Positions 43,219-51,180 of a stretch of 64,000 nucleotides of DNA are shown here, piece after piece. The stretch covers positions 186,001-250,000 of the forward strand of contig OZ244895.1 in assembly GCA_965221555.1 (NCBI GenBank), in the 5' to 3' direction. The translations under genes and the position numbers were made by a program. The notes beneath the pieces are model-generated. The model worked only from the letters and a program-made list of their open reading frames with translations. It was not told where the DNA came from and searched no databases. Origin of the DNA: JAJEAD01 sp965221555 (GTDB lineage: Bacteria; Pseudomonadota; Gammaproteobacteria; HK1). Numbering within the stretch: position 1 is the first letter of the stretch; the number at the start of each line of letters is the position of its first letter.

Positions 43219-44949
43219 TCAGGTCCCGCCGGCGGGGGCGGGCGAGACCCGAAGCGCGGCCGCGGTGTGGCCTGGCCGCGAACCCGCGATGCCGACGCTC
43301 AACAGGAGTACGGGCAACACCCCGACCGCGACGATGGTCAAAGCGCCGAGGGCGCATTCCTCCAGCAGCTCGTCGGAGGCGTACTGGTACACGAAGGTGG
43401 CGAGCGTCTCGAAATTGAAGGGACGCAGGATCAAGGTGAGGGGCAGCTCCTTCATCGTGTCGACGAACACGAGCAGCGCGGCGGCGATCACGCTGGGGCG
43501 CACCAGCGGCAGGTGAACGCGCCACAGGGTGGCGCCCGGCCCGTGTCCCAGGGTGCGGGCCGCCCCCTCCATCGACGGCGTGACCTTCGAGAAGCTCGCA
43601 TCGATGGGCCGGTACCCGAGCGCCATGAAACGCGCCACGTAGCCGACCACGAGGGCGGCGGCGCTTCCGCTCACCAGGAGCCCGAGGGGCAGGTCGAACC
43701 AACGCCGCCAGAGCGCGTCGAGCGCGTTGTCGAAGAGACCGAGCGGCACCATGATCCCCACCGCGAGCACCGCGCCCGGCACCGCGTAGCCGAGCGTCGC
43801 GGCCTCCGCCGCCGCCCGGATCTTCGGGTCTCGGGAGACCCGGACCCCGTAGGCGATCAGCAGTCCGAGGGCCGCGGTGCAGGCGGCGGCCCAGGCGGCG
43901 AGCCGGAGGCTGTTCCAGAGATAAACGGGGAAGGCGTGGTCGGACAGGGTGATGGCGTGGAACTCGATGGCGTAGGCGGCGAGCACCGCCGCGGGAAGCA
44001 CGAAGCCGAGCAGCACCGGCGAAGCGCACCACAGGGCGGCGGCAAGGCCGAGTCCGCGCCCCAGCGGGTACTCCGGCAGCGCCCGCACCCGGGCGCTGGT
44101 GGCCCAGAAGCGCTTGCGCCGGCGCCCCGCCCGTTCGAGGAGTACCAGCCCGAACGTGAACACCACGAGCACCGTGGCGAGCTGCGCCGCGCCCTCGATG
44201 CTGTTCATGTTGAGCCAGACATCGAAGATGCCGGCGGTGAAGGTGGGCACCGCGAAGAACTCCACCGTGCCGAACTCGTTAAGAGTCTCCATGAGGGCCA
44301 GCGCCACGCCCACCGCGATGGCGGGTCGCGCCATGGGCACCGCGATGCGCAGGAAACTGCGCAGCGGTCCCTGCCCGAGGGTGCGGCTCGCCTCGAAGAG
44401 ACAGAAGCACTGCTCCACGAAGGCGGCGCGGGCAAGCAGGTAGACGTAGGGATAGAGCACGAGGGAGAGCACGAGCGTCGCGCCGCCGATGGAGCGGATC
44501 TCGGGGAACCAGTAGTCGGCGGCGGACTCCCAGCCGAAGGCGGCGCGCAGGGCGCGCTGCACGGCGCCCGCGTACTCGAGCTGGTCGGTAATGACGAACG
44601 CGAGCACGTAGCTCGGCACCGCGAGCGGCAGAAGCAGGGCAAAGGACAGGATGCGGCGTCCGGGAAATCGGTACATGGTCACGAGCCACGCGGTGCTCGT
44701 GCCGATGAGAATGGTCCCGAGGCCCACCCCCAGCATCAGCAGCAGGGTGTTGGAGGCGTAGACGGGAAGGACGGTGGCGAGGAGATGGCTCCAGATCCCG
44801 TCCCCGGGACCGACGGCGGTGACGATCACCGTGGCGACGGGGAGCGCGACGAAGCCGCACAGGGCGAGGGTGAGCAGCGTCCATCGGTCCCCGCGAAGGA
44901 GTCCGGCGCCTCTCCCCGAGGCGAAGGGCGGAGCGAGTGCCCGGTTCAC
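43219..44949 (-). CDS. fbpB: FbpB-type ferric iron ABC permease (fused, two permease domains)
   Basis: About 576 residues with 12 membrane helices and two binding-protein-dependent permease domains in tandem, the usual form for iron(III) importers. EAA-type loops are EASRTLGQGPLRSFLRIAVP and GAARTLGHGPGATLWRVHLP. The open frame extends to 45039, but that extension (GGFPSRTGRHAGAGD) is read through a repeat element, so GTG at 44949 (NRALAPPFASGRG) is preferred. 197 bases separate it from fbpA, more than usual, because of the inserted repeat. Confidence 0.88.
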   Translation of the reverse strand: MNRALAPPFASGRGAGLLRGDRWTLLTLALCGFVALPVATVIVTAVGPGDGIWSHLLATVLPVYASNTLLLMLGVGLGTILIGTSTAWLVTMYRFPGRRILSFALLLPLAVPSYVLAFVITDQLEYAGAVQRALRAAFGWESAADYWFPEIRSIGGATLVLSLVLYPYVYLLARAAFVEQCFCLFEASRTLGQGPLRSFLRIAVPMARPAIAVGVALALMETLNEFGTVEFFAVPTFTAGIFDVWLNMNSIEGAAQLATVLVVFTFGLVLLERAGRRRKRFWATSARVRALPEYPLGRGLGLAAALWCASPVLLGFVLPAAVLAAYAIEFHAITLSDHAFPVYLWNSLRLAAWAAACTAALGLLIAYGVRVSRDPKIRAAAEAATLGYAVPGAVLAVGIMVPLGLFDNALDALWRRWFDLPLGLLVSGSAAALVVGYVARFMALGYRPIDASFSKVTPSMEGAARTLGHGPGATLWRVHLPLVRPSVIAAALLVFVDTMKELPLTLILRPFNFETLATFVYQYASDELLEECALGALTIVAVGVLPVLLLSVGIAGSRPGHTAAALRVSPAPAGGT

Positions 44950-45071
44950 CGGGTCACCCGCCCCCGCGTGACGCCCGGTACGGGACGGGAATCCGCCGAC
45001 CCGCGAACGCATTGGCCCTTGCCGATATCGGTGCGACATGACGTGGCCAACTGGTTCAACATGGCGGCTGG
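44940..45071. repeat. MITE-like element in the fbpA-fbpB spacer
   Basis: Shorter (about 130 bp), degenerate copy. Left end CCCGGTTCACCGGGTCAC, internal module CCGCGAACGCATTGGCCCTTG then CCGATATC matching 4491-4521, and a right end AACTGGTTCAACATGGCGGC that fits the family consensus at about two thirds of positions. It overlaps the 5' edge of the fbpB open frame. Confidence 0.45.
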
Positions 45072-45146
45072 AAGCCTATCCTGGCCCGGGACGCGAAGCG
45101 ACCGGCGCCGCCCTTGCTCCGGGCGGCGCCGCGGGTGCGGTCGCAG

Positions 45147-46178
45147 TCATGGGCCCTCGTCGAAGCGTACCCGGTCCACCATCCGGCTCGCCGCCTTGCG
45201 ATTGCGGGCGATGTCTTCCAGATTCAGGGTGTCCGTCCTGAAGTCGCCCCACTGTGCCAGCATGGGATGCAGGGCCACTCCGGCGCGCACCGGATACTCG
45301 AAGTTGTCCTGGGCGTACATGGTCTGGGCGGTCTCGCCCGCGAGGAACTCGATGAGGCGCACCGCCGCCTCCTTGTTGGCGCCGGTGCGGATCACTCCGG
45401 CGCCGGAGATGTTCACGTGCTGGCCGCGGCCCTCCTGATCGAGGAACACGACCCGGACCGCTTTCGCCCAGTCTTTCTGCTCGGGTTTCTCCTCGTTGGC
45501 GGCCATCTTGCCCATGTAATAGTGGTTGGCGATCGCGATGTCGCAGACCCCCTCGTGGATCGCCTTCGCCTGTGCGCGATCGTTACCCTGCGGCTTGCGG
45601 GCGAGGTTCGCCTTCACCCCGCGCAGCCACTCCTCGGCCGCGGCTTCACCCTCGTGCGCGATTACGGAGGCGAATAGCCCGATGTTGTAGACGTGCTTGC
45701 CCGACCGGGTGCAGATCTTGCCCGCAAGCTTCGGGTCGGCAAGGTCGGCGAGCGTGCGTACCGCATCGGGGGCTACGCGTTCCTTGTGGGCCCACACTAC
45801 CCGGGCGCGGGTGGTGAGCCCGAACCACAGCCCTTCGGGGTGCCGCAGGTGGGCGGGAATGTGAGCGTCGAGCACCTCGGAGTGCACGGGCCAGAGGAGA
45901 TCCTCCGCGAGCAGCGCGTCGAGGCGTCCGATGTCGACGGTGAGGATCGCATCGGCGGGGTTGTTCTCGCCCGCCGCCTTGATCTTCTCGACCATGCCCT
46001 TCCTCGCATAGACCACATTGACCTTGATGCCCGTCTCGTCGGTGAAGGCATCGAGGAGAGGCTGGATGAGGAAGGGTTGGCGATAGGAATAGAGGTTGAC
46101 TTCGTCGCCCTCGGCCAGGGCCTTGCCGCTCGCCAGCACGGCGCCGAGCAGGACAACGGACAGAATTCTCCGGAGCAT
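45147..46178 (-). CDS. fbpA: FbpA/FutA-type ferric iron-binding protein
   Basis: 343 residues with a cleavable signal peptide (MLRRILSVVLLGAVLASGKA then LAEGDEV). Family 1 iron-binding fold: VNLYSYRQPFLIQPLLDAFT, VVYARKGMVEKIKAAGENNP, and the Tyr-rich ligand region AIANHYYMGKMAANEE. Periplasmic receptor delivering Fe(III) to FbpBC. First gene of the operon; a perfect 13-bp palindrome begins 29 bases upstream of its start, placed over the expected promoter, so iron regulation is likely. Confidence 0.9.
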   Translation of the reverse strand: MLRRILSVVLLGAVLASGKALAEGDEVNLYSYRQPFLIQPLLDAFTDETGIKVNVVYARKGMVEKIKAAGENNPADAILTVDIGRLDALLAEDLLWPVHSEVLDAHIPAHLRHPEGLWFGLTTRARVVWAHKERVAPDAVRTLADLADPKLAGKICTRSGKHVYNIGLFASVIAHEGEAAAEEWLRGVKANLARKPQGNDRAQAKAIHEGVCDIAIANHYYMGKMAANEEKPEQKDWAKAVRVVFLDQEGRGQHVNISGAGVIRTGANKEAAVRLIEFLAGETAQTMYAQDNFEYPVRAGVALHPMLAQWGDFRTDTLNLEDIARNRKAASRMVDRVRFDEGP

Positions 46179-46207
46179 TTCTATCTCTCAGTGCGGGCAG
46201 GTGCAAC

Positions 46208-46244
46208 GCTAATGCAAATGCGATGTCTTCTCATTTGCATTAGC
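46208..46244 (-). promoter_or_regulatory. Perfect palindrome, candidate iron-responsive operator
   Basis: Arms GCTAATGCAAATG and CATTTGCATTAGC (13 bp, perfect) around an 11-base spacer, in an AT-rich island of otherwise GC-rich DNA, immediately upstream of fbpA. Arm sequence differs from the textbook enteric Fur box, but TGCAAAT/ATTTGCA arms occur in iron- or manganese-responsive sites of the Fur superfamily in other proteobacteria. Fur itself is encoded 0.7 kb away. Confidence 0.6.
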
Positions 46245-46261
46245 GGCGAGCGAGGGTAATG

Positions 46262-46278
46262 CAAACAATTCTTGTTTG
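46262..46278 (-). promoter_or_regulatory. Second short palindrome upstream of fbpA
   Basis: CAAACAA / TTGTTTG around TTC, embedded in TAATGCAAACAATTCTTG. It shares TAATGCAAA with the arm of the palindrome at 46208, so the two are probably related operators for the same regulator. Confidence 0.45.
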
Positions 46279-46885
46279 TAAAGGGATATCGCACGGAAGA
46301 TGACGAGTCAATGACGCGACGCCGTCAGTCGCCGTACCCACGACGAACCGTTGCCGTGGTGGCTTTGGCTCGGGTGGCTTCGGCCGGGGTGTTGTCGATG
46401 GCCGGACGCCCCACCCCGTGGTCCCCGCCCGTCCCCGCGCTCCCTTCCGCGACGTGGGCGCCGGGGGGACAACGCCCCTCTCGAGTATCCGTCATGACAT
46501 CGCGATCCGGCGGCTAGTCGGCAGAAGGCTCCGTTGGGGGCAAAGCCCCTCCTCTCGCGGGGAGCGGGGTGGGGTGAGGGCGGGTCGGCCGTCGGCGGAG
46601 GCCGCACAAGGTTCGAGACCTTGACCGCTACGTCTCGGCGGTGTCTTCCTCGCGGGCGCCGGACCGTGCTCGGATCCGGGCCGGCGGAATCACGAGCTTT
46701 CGGCAATCGGGCGCCGCGACGGTGCGAAGCCCCTCCCCCCGTGAGCGGGGTGGGGTGAGGGCGGGGCGGTCGTCGCCCGAGGCCGAACAAGGCTCGAGAC
46801 CTTGACCGCTACTTCCCAGTGGTTCTTGCCTGCGGGCACCGGACCGCGATCGCCGGGTGCACGCCCCGTCTCGGAGGGCCTCTTC
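46279..46885. repeat. Gene-free region with a 180-bp tandem duplication
   Basis: About 600 bases without a credible gene. 46541-46670 and 46725-46850 are diverged direct copies: both contain AAGCCCCTC, AGCGGGGTGGGGTGAGGGCG, CGAGACCTTGACCGCTAC and GGGC-CCGGACCG in the same order, about 180-184 bases apart. The minus-strand reading (PPSPHPAPRERRGFAP-type peptides) is an artefact. It ends against the fur gene, so the right copy also holds the fur 3' flank. Confidence 0.7.
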
Positions 46886-47332
46886 TCAGTCCCCGTCGCG
46901 CCGATCGCAGTCCTCGCGACGGCAATGCCCATGCAGGACGAGGGAATGATCGGTCAGCTCGAAGCCGTGCTGCTCCGCGATCTGGGTCTGGCGCCGTTCG
47001 ATCGTCGCGTCGATGAACTCGATGACCTCGCCACAGTCACCGCAGATGATATGGTCGTGGTGCTCACCGGAGTCGAGCTCGAAGACCGCGTGGCCTTCGG
47101 CGAAGTTATGGCGGATAACCAGTCCCGCCCCCTCGAACTGGGTGAGCACCCGGTAGATCGTCGCAAGCCCCACTTCGTCCCCGGAACCGAGCAGAGCACG
47201 GTACACGTCCTCCGCGCTCATGTGCCGATCCGCGTGCTGCTCCAGGATGGAGAGGATCTTGAGTCGGGGCAGTGTCGCCTTGAGCCCGGCCTTCTTGAGC
47301 TCCGCACGTTCGGCGAGGATGGTAGTGGGCAA
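46886..47332 (-). CDS. fur: Fur, ferric uptake regulator
   Basis: 148 residues if started at TTG 47332 (LPTTILAERAELKKAGLKAT), the same length as E. coli Fur; GTG at 47341 is an alternative. Winged-helix DNA-binding domain (LKATLPRLKILSILEQHADR, EVGLATIYRVLTQFEGAGLV), His-rich metal region (ELDSGEHHDHIICGDCGEVI, with CxxC structural zinc site) and a C-terminal HCRREDC cysteine pair. Represses iron uptake genes when Fe(II) is available, most plausibly including the fbpABC operon here. Longer frame to 47614 is not conserved. Confidence 0.93.
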   Translation of the reverse strand: MPTTILAERAELKKAGLKATLPRLKILSILEQHADRHMSAEDVYRALLGSGDEVGLATIYRVLTQFEGAGLVIRHNFAEGHAVFELDSGEHHDHIICGDCGEVIEFIDATIERRQTQIAEQHGFELTDHSLVLHGHCRREDCDRRDGD

Positions 47333-47629
47333 GGCTCTCACCGGCGGCTTCGGCTGGCGGGTCAGGCGCGACGCGGGGGCGACGCGCACCGCCGCAAGAT
47401 ACACCTTTCCGCAGAGGCCATCCACCGCGTCGCCACGGGCGATGTTGGCGACCGATGGAAGAGCCCGGTTCGCAGCCCAAACGTTGTCCGGTTGATCTCT
47501 TGAATCGCGGCGGCCTGGTCTTGTGGCGCCTCGGGGCGATAGGCGCGAGAGCCCGGGCGGGGTGCGGAACTCATGCGCGCGCGGGCGCGGCTCATGTTGT
47601 GTTGGGTAAGACACTTCATGAGTCGGGAC
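47333..47629. other. Spacer upstream of fur with a short direct repeat
   Basis: 297 bases. ACTCATGCGCGCGCGGGCGC at 47569 recurs nearly unchanged at 47628, where it forms the Arg-Ala-rich C-terminal codons of the transporter gene. A small inverted repeat CATGAGT / ACTCATG (47617-47634) lies between them and may end transcription of that gene. No further gene seen. Confidence 0.4.
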
Positions 47630-49201
47630 TCATGCGCGCGCACGGGCGCGGCGGCGGTACCGGAAGAGCAGGATCAGCGGGATCATGGCGGCAAGTGCGA
47701 GAGCGACGATCAGGAAGCTGTCGTTGTAGGCGATCATCGCCGCCTGCCGCGACACCTCGCCTTGCAGCGCGGCGAGACCGCCAGGATCGGTAAGCGACCA
47801 CGTGCCGGAGCGGTTCGCGTGGCGGAGCGTCTCGCTCAGCGGAGAGATGTGCTCGGCGAGCACGCTGTGGTTGATCTGGCTGAGCCGCGCGTGCGCGCCG
47901 ACGATGGCCGCGGTGCCGATGGCGCTGCCGACATCGAAGCTCAGATAGAAGAACGCGAAGCCCTGATCCTGCACCCGGCCCCGCAGGCGGGACAGGGTGA
48001 GGGAGTTGAGCGGCGTGAAGATGGGGCCGGCCGCGAGACCGTGCAGGAAGCTCGTCCAGATCACGTCCCAGGGACGTACCGCGACCGTCCACTGCGCCAT
48101 CGACCACGTGGCGTAAGCGCTGATCGCGAGGCCGAAAAGCAGTATGAGCCGGGGGTCGCCGCGCCCGCGAATGATGCTCACCGCGAGGAGCCCGAGCATC
48201 GAACCGACGCCGCGCGAAAGCAGGAGGTAGCCGGTGTCCGCGGCGGAGTAGCCGGCGACCTGCTGGAGCATGAGTGGAAGCAGCAGCATCGGCAGGAACA
48301 TCACCCCGCCCACCACGAACGAGAACACCTGCCCGGTCACGAAGTCCCGGTTGATGAAGAGCCGGCGGCTGAAGAAGGGCCGGCGCGACGCGATGGAGTG
48401 CGCGACGAAGACGTAGAGCCCGACGAGCGCGACTGCCGCCTCGATCACGATTTCGGTGGATTCGAACCAGTCGAGGCGCTCGCCGCGCGCGAGCGCGAGT
48501 TGCAGGAAACTAACGCCGATGATGAGCCCCAGGAAGCCCGTCCACGGCATGGGACGCTCGTTCTTCGGGGCATCGGGCACGAGCACCCAGGATGCGACGA
48601 ACACCGCGACGCTCACCGGGATCGGCAGGTAGAAGATCCACGGCCAGCCGAACTCCTCCACGATGAGGCCGGCAACGGCGGGCGCGAACACGTTGGCGCT
48701 GACGAAGCCGAGCGCCCACAACGCGGTCGCCTGCACGTAGCGTTCGGCGGGGAAGGCATTGACCGCGATGATCTGTCCGAGCGGCAGGAGCGCCGCCCCG
48801 AAAACCCCCTGCGCGAAGCGCCACGCGACCTCCTCTTCCAGGGTGGTTGCGGCCCCGCAACCGGCCAGGGTGAGCGAGTAGCCCACGATCGCCCACAGGA
48901 ACACGGGCCGGCGGCCGAAGCGGTCGCTCACCCACCCGATGGATGCGGTCGTCGCGGCACTGCCGATGATGAAGGCGATCATCACCCACGCGATCTGGTC
49001 CGTGGTGGCGGAGAAGCGCCCCTGCATGTGAGGCAGGGCTACCGTCACCGAGTTCCAGGTAAACGCGTAGACCGCGGTCGCAAAGGTCGCGCAGAGGACC
49101 GTGAAGATCTGCCGGGGACGAAGCGGCGTCACCCCGCGCAACTCCGCCGTGGCGGGGGGAAACGAAACGGTGGCGGGGGCGTCCTCGTCATTTGGTGTCA
49201 T
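47630..49201 (-). CDS. DHA2-family (EmrB/QacA) multidrug efflux transporter
   Basis: 523 residues from ATG at 49201 (MTPNDEDAPATVSFPPATAE). 14-helix MFS drug:H+ antiporter: helix 1 WNSVTVALPHMQGRF, motif A GWVSDRFGRRPVFLW, motif C region WALGFVSANVFAPAVAGLI. EmrB normally works with an EmrA membrane-fusion protein and an outer-membrane channel, none of which is encoded nearby, so export may be to the periplasm only. Divergent from the methyltransferase gene 87 bases away. The upstream frame extension to 49294 overlaps that region and is rejected. Confidence 0.9.
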   Translation of the reverse strand: MTPNDEDAPATVSFPPATAELRGVTPLRPRQIFTVLCATFATAVYAFTWNSVTVALPHMQGRFSATTDQIAWVMIAFIIGSAATTASIGWVSDRFGRRPVFLWAIVGYSLTLAGCGAATTLEEEVAWRFAQGVFGAALLPLGQIIAVNAFPAERYVQATALWALGFVSANVFAPAVAGLIVEEFGWPWIFYLPIPVSVAVFVASWVLVPDAPKNERPMPWTGFLGLIIGVSFLQLALARGERLDWFESTEIVIEAAVALVGLYVFVAHSIASRRPFFSRRLFINRDFVTGQVFSFVVGGVMFLPMLLLPLMLQQVAGYSAADTGYLLLSRGVGSMLGLLAVSIIRGRGDPRLILLFGLAISAYATWSMAQWTVAVRPWDVIWTSFLHGLAAGPIFTPLNSLTLSRLRGRVQDQGFAFFYLSFDVGSAIGTAAIVGAHARLSQINHSVLAEHISPLSETLRHANRSGTWSLTDPGGLAALQGEVSRQAAMIAYNDSFLIVALALAAMIPLILLFRYRRRARARA

Positions 49202-49287
49202 ACTCGATCCGGCGCTTCGGGAGCCATCCTTGCCGGCGAGGAGTGCCGAACCGCCAGACCACGACATCTCGCGAGGGAGATCCTGAC

Positions 49288-50178
49288 ATGCCACCTACCG
49301 ACCCCGCGCTGATGCGGCCGAGCAAGACCGCCGAGCTCGCCGCCGTCATCCGGGCGCTGCACCTGCGCCGCGCCTCGCCGCCATTGTTCGAAGACGATCT
49401 CGCGGAGAGGATGTGCGGGCCCTTCTGGCGGCAAGTGGCATCGAAGCGCGCGCTGTCCTGGCTGGTGGTGGACCTCCTCATGAGACGTCTCGTCCCCATC
49501 GCACCCGTGGTCTTCACCCGCGCGCGTTACGGGGAAGACCGCGCGCAGGTGGCGGTGGATCGGGGGATAGACCAGTACGTCATCATCGGCGCGGGATACG
49601 AGACCTTCGCGATGCGCCGCACGGACCTCATGACCCGGCTGACGGTCTTCGAGCTCGACCAGCCGGGGACGCAGGAGACGAAGCGCCGCCGCATGCGGGA
49701 AGCGGGCATTGCGGAACCCGACGGGGTCCGCTACGTCGCCGCCGACCTCAACGTCGAAACGCTGCACGGCGCCCTGGAGCGGGCGGGGTTCGACGCCGCG
49801 CGCCCCGCCCTCTTCTCCTGGTTCGGCGTCACCTACTACCTCGGCCGGGACGCCATCGGCGAGACGCTTCGCAGCATCGCCGCGCGGATGGCCCCGGGCT
49901 CGTCGGTCATGTTCGACTATCTTGCCGATGACGCCTCCACGCCCGTGGCCTCGCAGGGCCTGCGCAAGCGCTGCTCGGACTTCGTGTCGCGACGCGGCGA
50001 ACCCTGGATCTCCAGCTTCAGTCCGAAAGAGATGTCCGACTTTCTCGTCGAGACCGGGTATTCGGAGATCGAGAACCTCGAACCGGACAAGGTGGGTCCT
50101 CGCTATTCGACCGGGCATCCGGATCTCGTCTATCCGCCCTTCTTCGGCCTGTGCCATGCGGCCACCGCGGCGCCCTGA
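49288..50178 (+). CDS. SAM-dependent methyltransferase, leucine-carboxyl-methyltransferase (PPM) type
   Basis: 296 residues from ATG at 49288, ribosome site GAGGGAGA. The PPM/TIGR00027-type landmarks are the cofactor motif DQYVIIGAGYETFAMRR, the acidic strand VFELDQPGTQETKRRRM and the SWFGVTYYLGRDAI segment. Members methylate carboxyl or hydroxyl groups of small molecules, peptides or polyketides. Divergent promoter with the DHA2 pump raises the possibility that they deal with the same compound. Confidence 0.87.
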   Translation: MPPTDPALMRPSKTAELAAVIRALHLRRASPPLFEDDLAERMCGPFWRQVASKRALSWLVVDLLMRRLVPIAPVVFTRARYGEDRAQVAVDRGIDQYVIIGAGYETFAMRRTDLMTRLTVFELDQPGTQETKRRRMREAGIAEPDGVRYVAADLNVETLHGALERAGFDAARPALFSWFGVTYYLGRDAIGETLRSIAARMAPGSSVMFDYLADDASTPVASQGLRKRCSDFVSRRGEPWISSFSPKEMSDFLVETGYSEIENLEPDKVGPRYSTGHPDLVYPPFFGLCHAATAAP

Positions 50179-50264
50179 GTTCGCCGGGCGGCCGATGCGG
50201 ATCCCGCTTCCCTGAACCCCTCCGGCGTTTCAGCGCGGCATGGAGGCACGCCGGGAGTCGCGCC

Positions 50265-51041
50265 TCAGCGCGCCTTCCACCGCGGCGCGCGTTTCTCCGC
50301 GAAGGCGAGCGGCCCTTCCTTGAAGTCCTCGGAGTGCTTCAGGCGAAGGTGCGCCGCATTGCTCTCCTGCGCCTCGTAGGCGTCTTTCACGCTCAGCCCC
50401 TCGATATCGCGCAGGATGGACTTCGTCGCCTGCACCGAGAGCGGAGAGGCGCTCACGATCTCGTCGGCGAGGGTGCGCGCGGCGTCCATCAGTTCTTCGG
50501 GCTCGACCACCCGGTTGACGAGCCCCACGCGCAACGCTTCCTCCGCCGAGACGGGTCGACCGGTGTAGAGCATTTCCATCGCGAGCCCGTAGGGAATGCG
50601 GTGGGGCAGGCGGATGATGCCGCCGCCGGTCGCCACCACTCCGACCTTGACCTCCGAGAGCATGAAGGTCGCGCTCGTGGATGCGATGATGATGTCGCAG
50701 GCGAGCGCCAGCTCGAAGCCTCCCCCCGCCGCGTATCCGTTTACGGCGGCAATCATCGGCTTGTCGAGCGTCCAGTTTTCGGTGATGCCGCCGAAGCCGC
50801 CTTCGCCGTAGTCGTCGTCATCGGACTCGCCCGCCGCCGCGGCCTTCAGATCCCATCCCGCCGAAAAGAAGCGCCCGGCCCCGGTGAGGATCCCGACCCA
50901 GAGCTCGGGGTCGTTGCGAAACTCCGCCACCGCGGCCGCCATCTGCCGGCTCGTCGCGGCGTCGATCGCGTTGGCCTTGGGCCGATCGAGCGTCATCTCG
51001 AGGACGTGACCACGACGCTCGAGCTTCATCACACTTTCCAT
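50265..51041 (-). CDS. Enoyl-CoA hydratase/isomerase family protein (CaiD-like)
   Basis: 258 residues from ATG at 51041, with CAGGAGGAG upstream; the frame to 51278 is rejected. Crotonase fold: oxyanion segments AGRFFSAGWDLKAAA and VNGYAAGGGFELALACD, and FMLSEVKVGVVATGGG carrying the catalytic-region Glu. The C-terminal FAEKRAPRWK is typical. An acidic loop ESDDDDYGEG is unusual. Downstream of the pbfA-like gene, separated by a repeat end, so operon membership is uncertain. Confidence 0.87.
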   Translation of the reverse strand: MESVMKLERRGHVLEMTLDRPKANAIDAATSRQMAAAVAEFRNDPELWVGILTGAGRFFSAGWDLKAAAAGESDDDDYGEGGFGGITENWTLDKPMIAAVNGYAAGGGFELALACDIIIASTSATFMLSEVKVGVVATGGGIIRLPHRIPYGLAMEMLYTGRPVSAEEALRVGLVNRVVEPEELMDAARTLADEIVSASPLSVQATKSILRDIEGLSVKDAYEAQESNAAHLRLKHSEDFKEGPLAFAEKRAPRWKAR

Positions 51042-51126
51042 GGAATCGTGCTCCTCCTGTTCAAAGCCCGGGAGTGTATCGGGGCGGCCCGGCCGGGATC
51101 GAATGCGGGCCGGAAGGCCGACCGCC

Positions 51127-51180
51127 ACCGCGCGCATGTTGGCGTGCGCTGGTTGGGAAATCGGTGCGTGTTGCGGGCTA
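51127..51180. repeat. Partial repeat copy at the 3' end of the pbfA-like gene
   Basis: GAAATCGGTGCGTGTTGCGG within 51157-51176 is a family end, with the flank CGCGCATGTTGGCGTGCGCT as at 24003. The end contains the TAG stop codon (51180-51178) of the converging lyase gene. Confidence 0.5.

Noticed and set aside
44950..45039. Longer N-terminus of fbpB
   Set aside because: The extra 30 codons read through a repeat element and precede an adequate GTG start at 44949.
43267..45438. 723-codon plus-strand frame opposite fbpB
   Set aside because: Composition (Glu/His/Arg/Gln/Gly-rich) is that of antisense permease codons; fbpB is certain.
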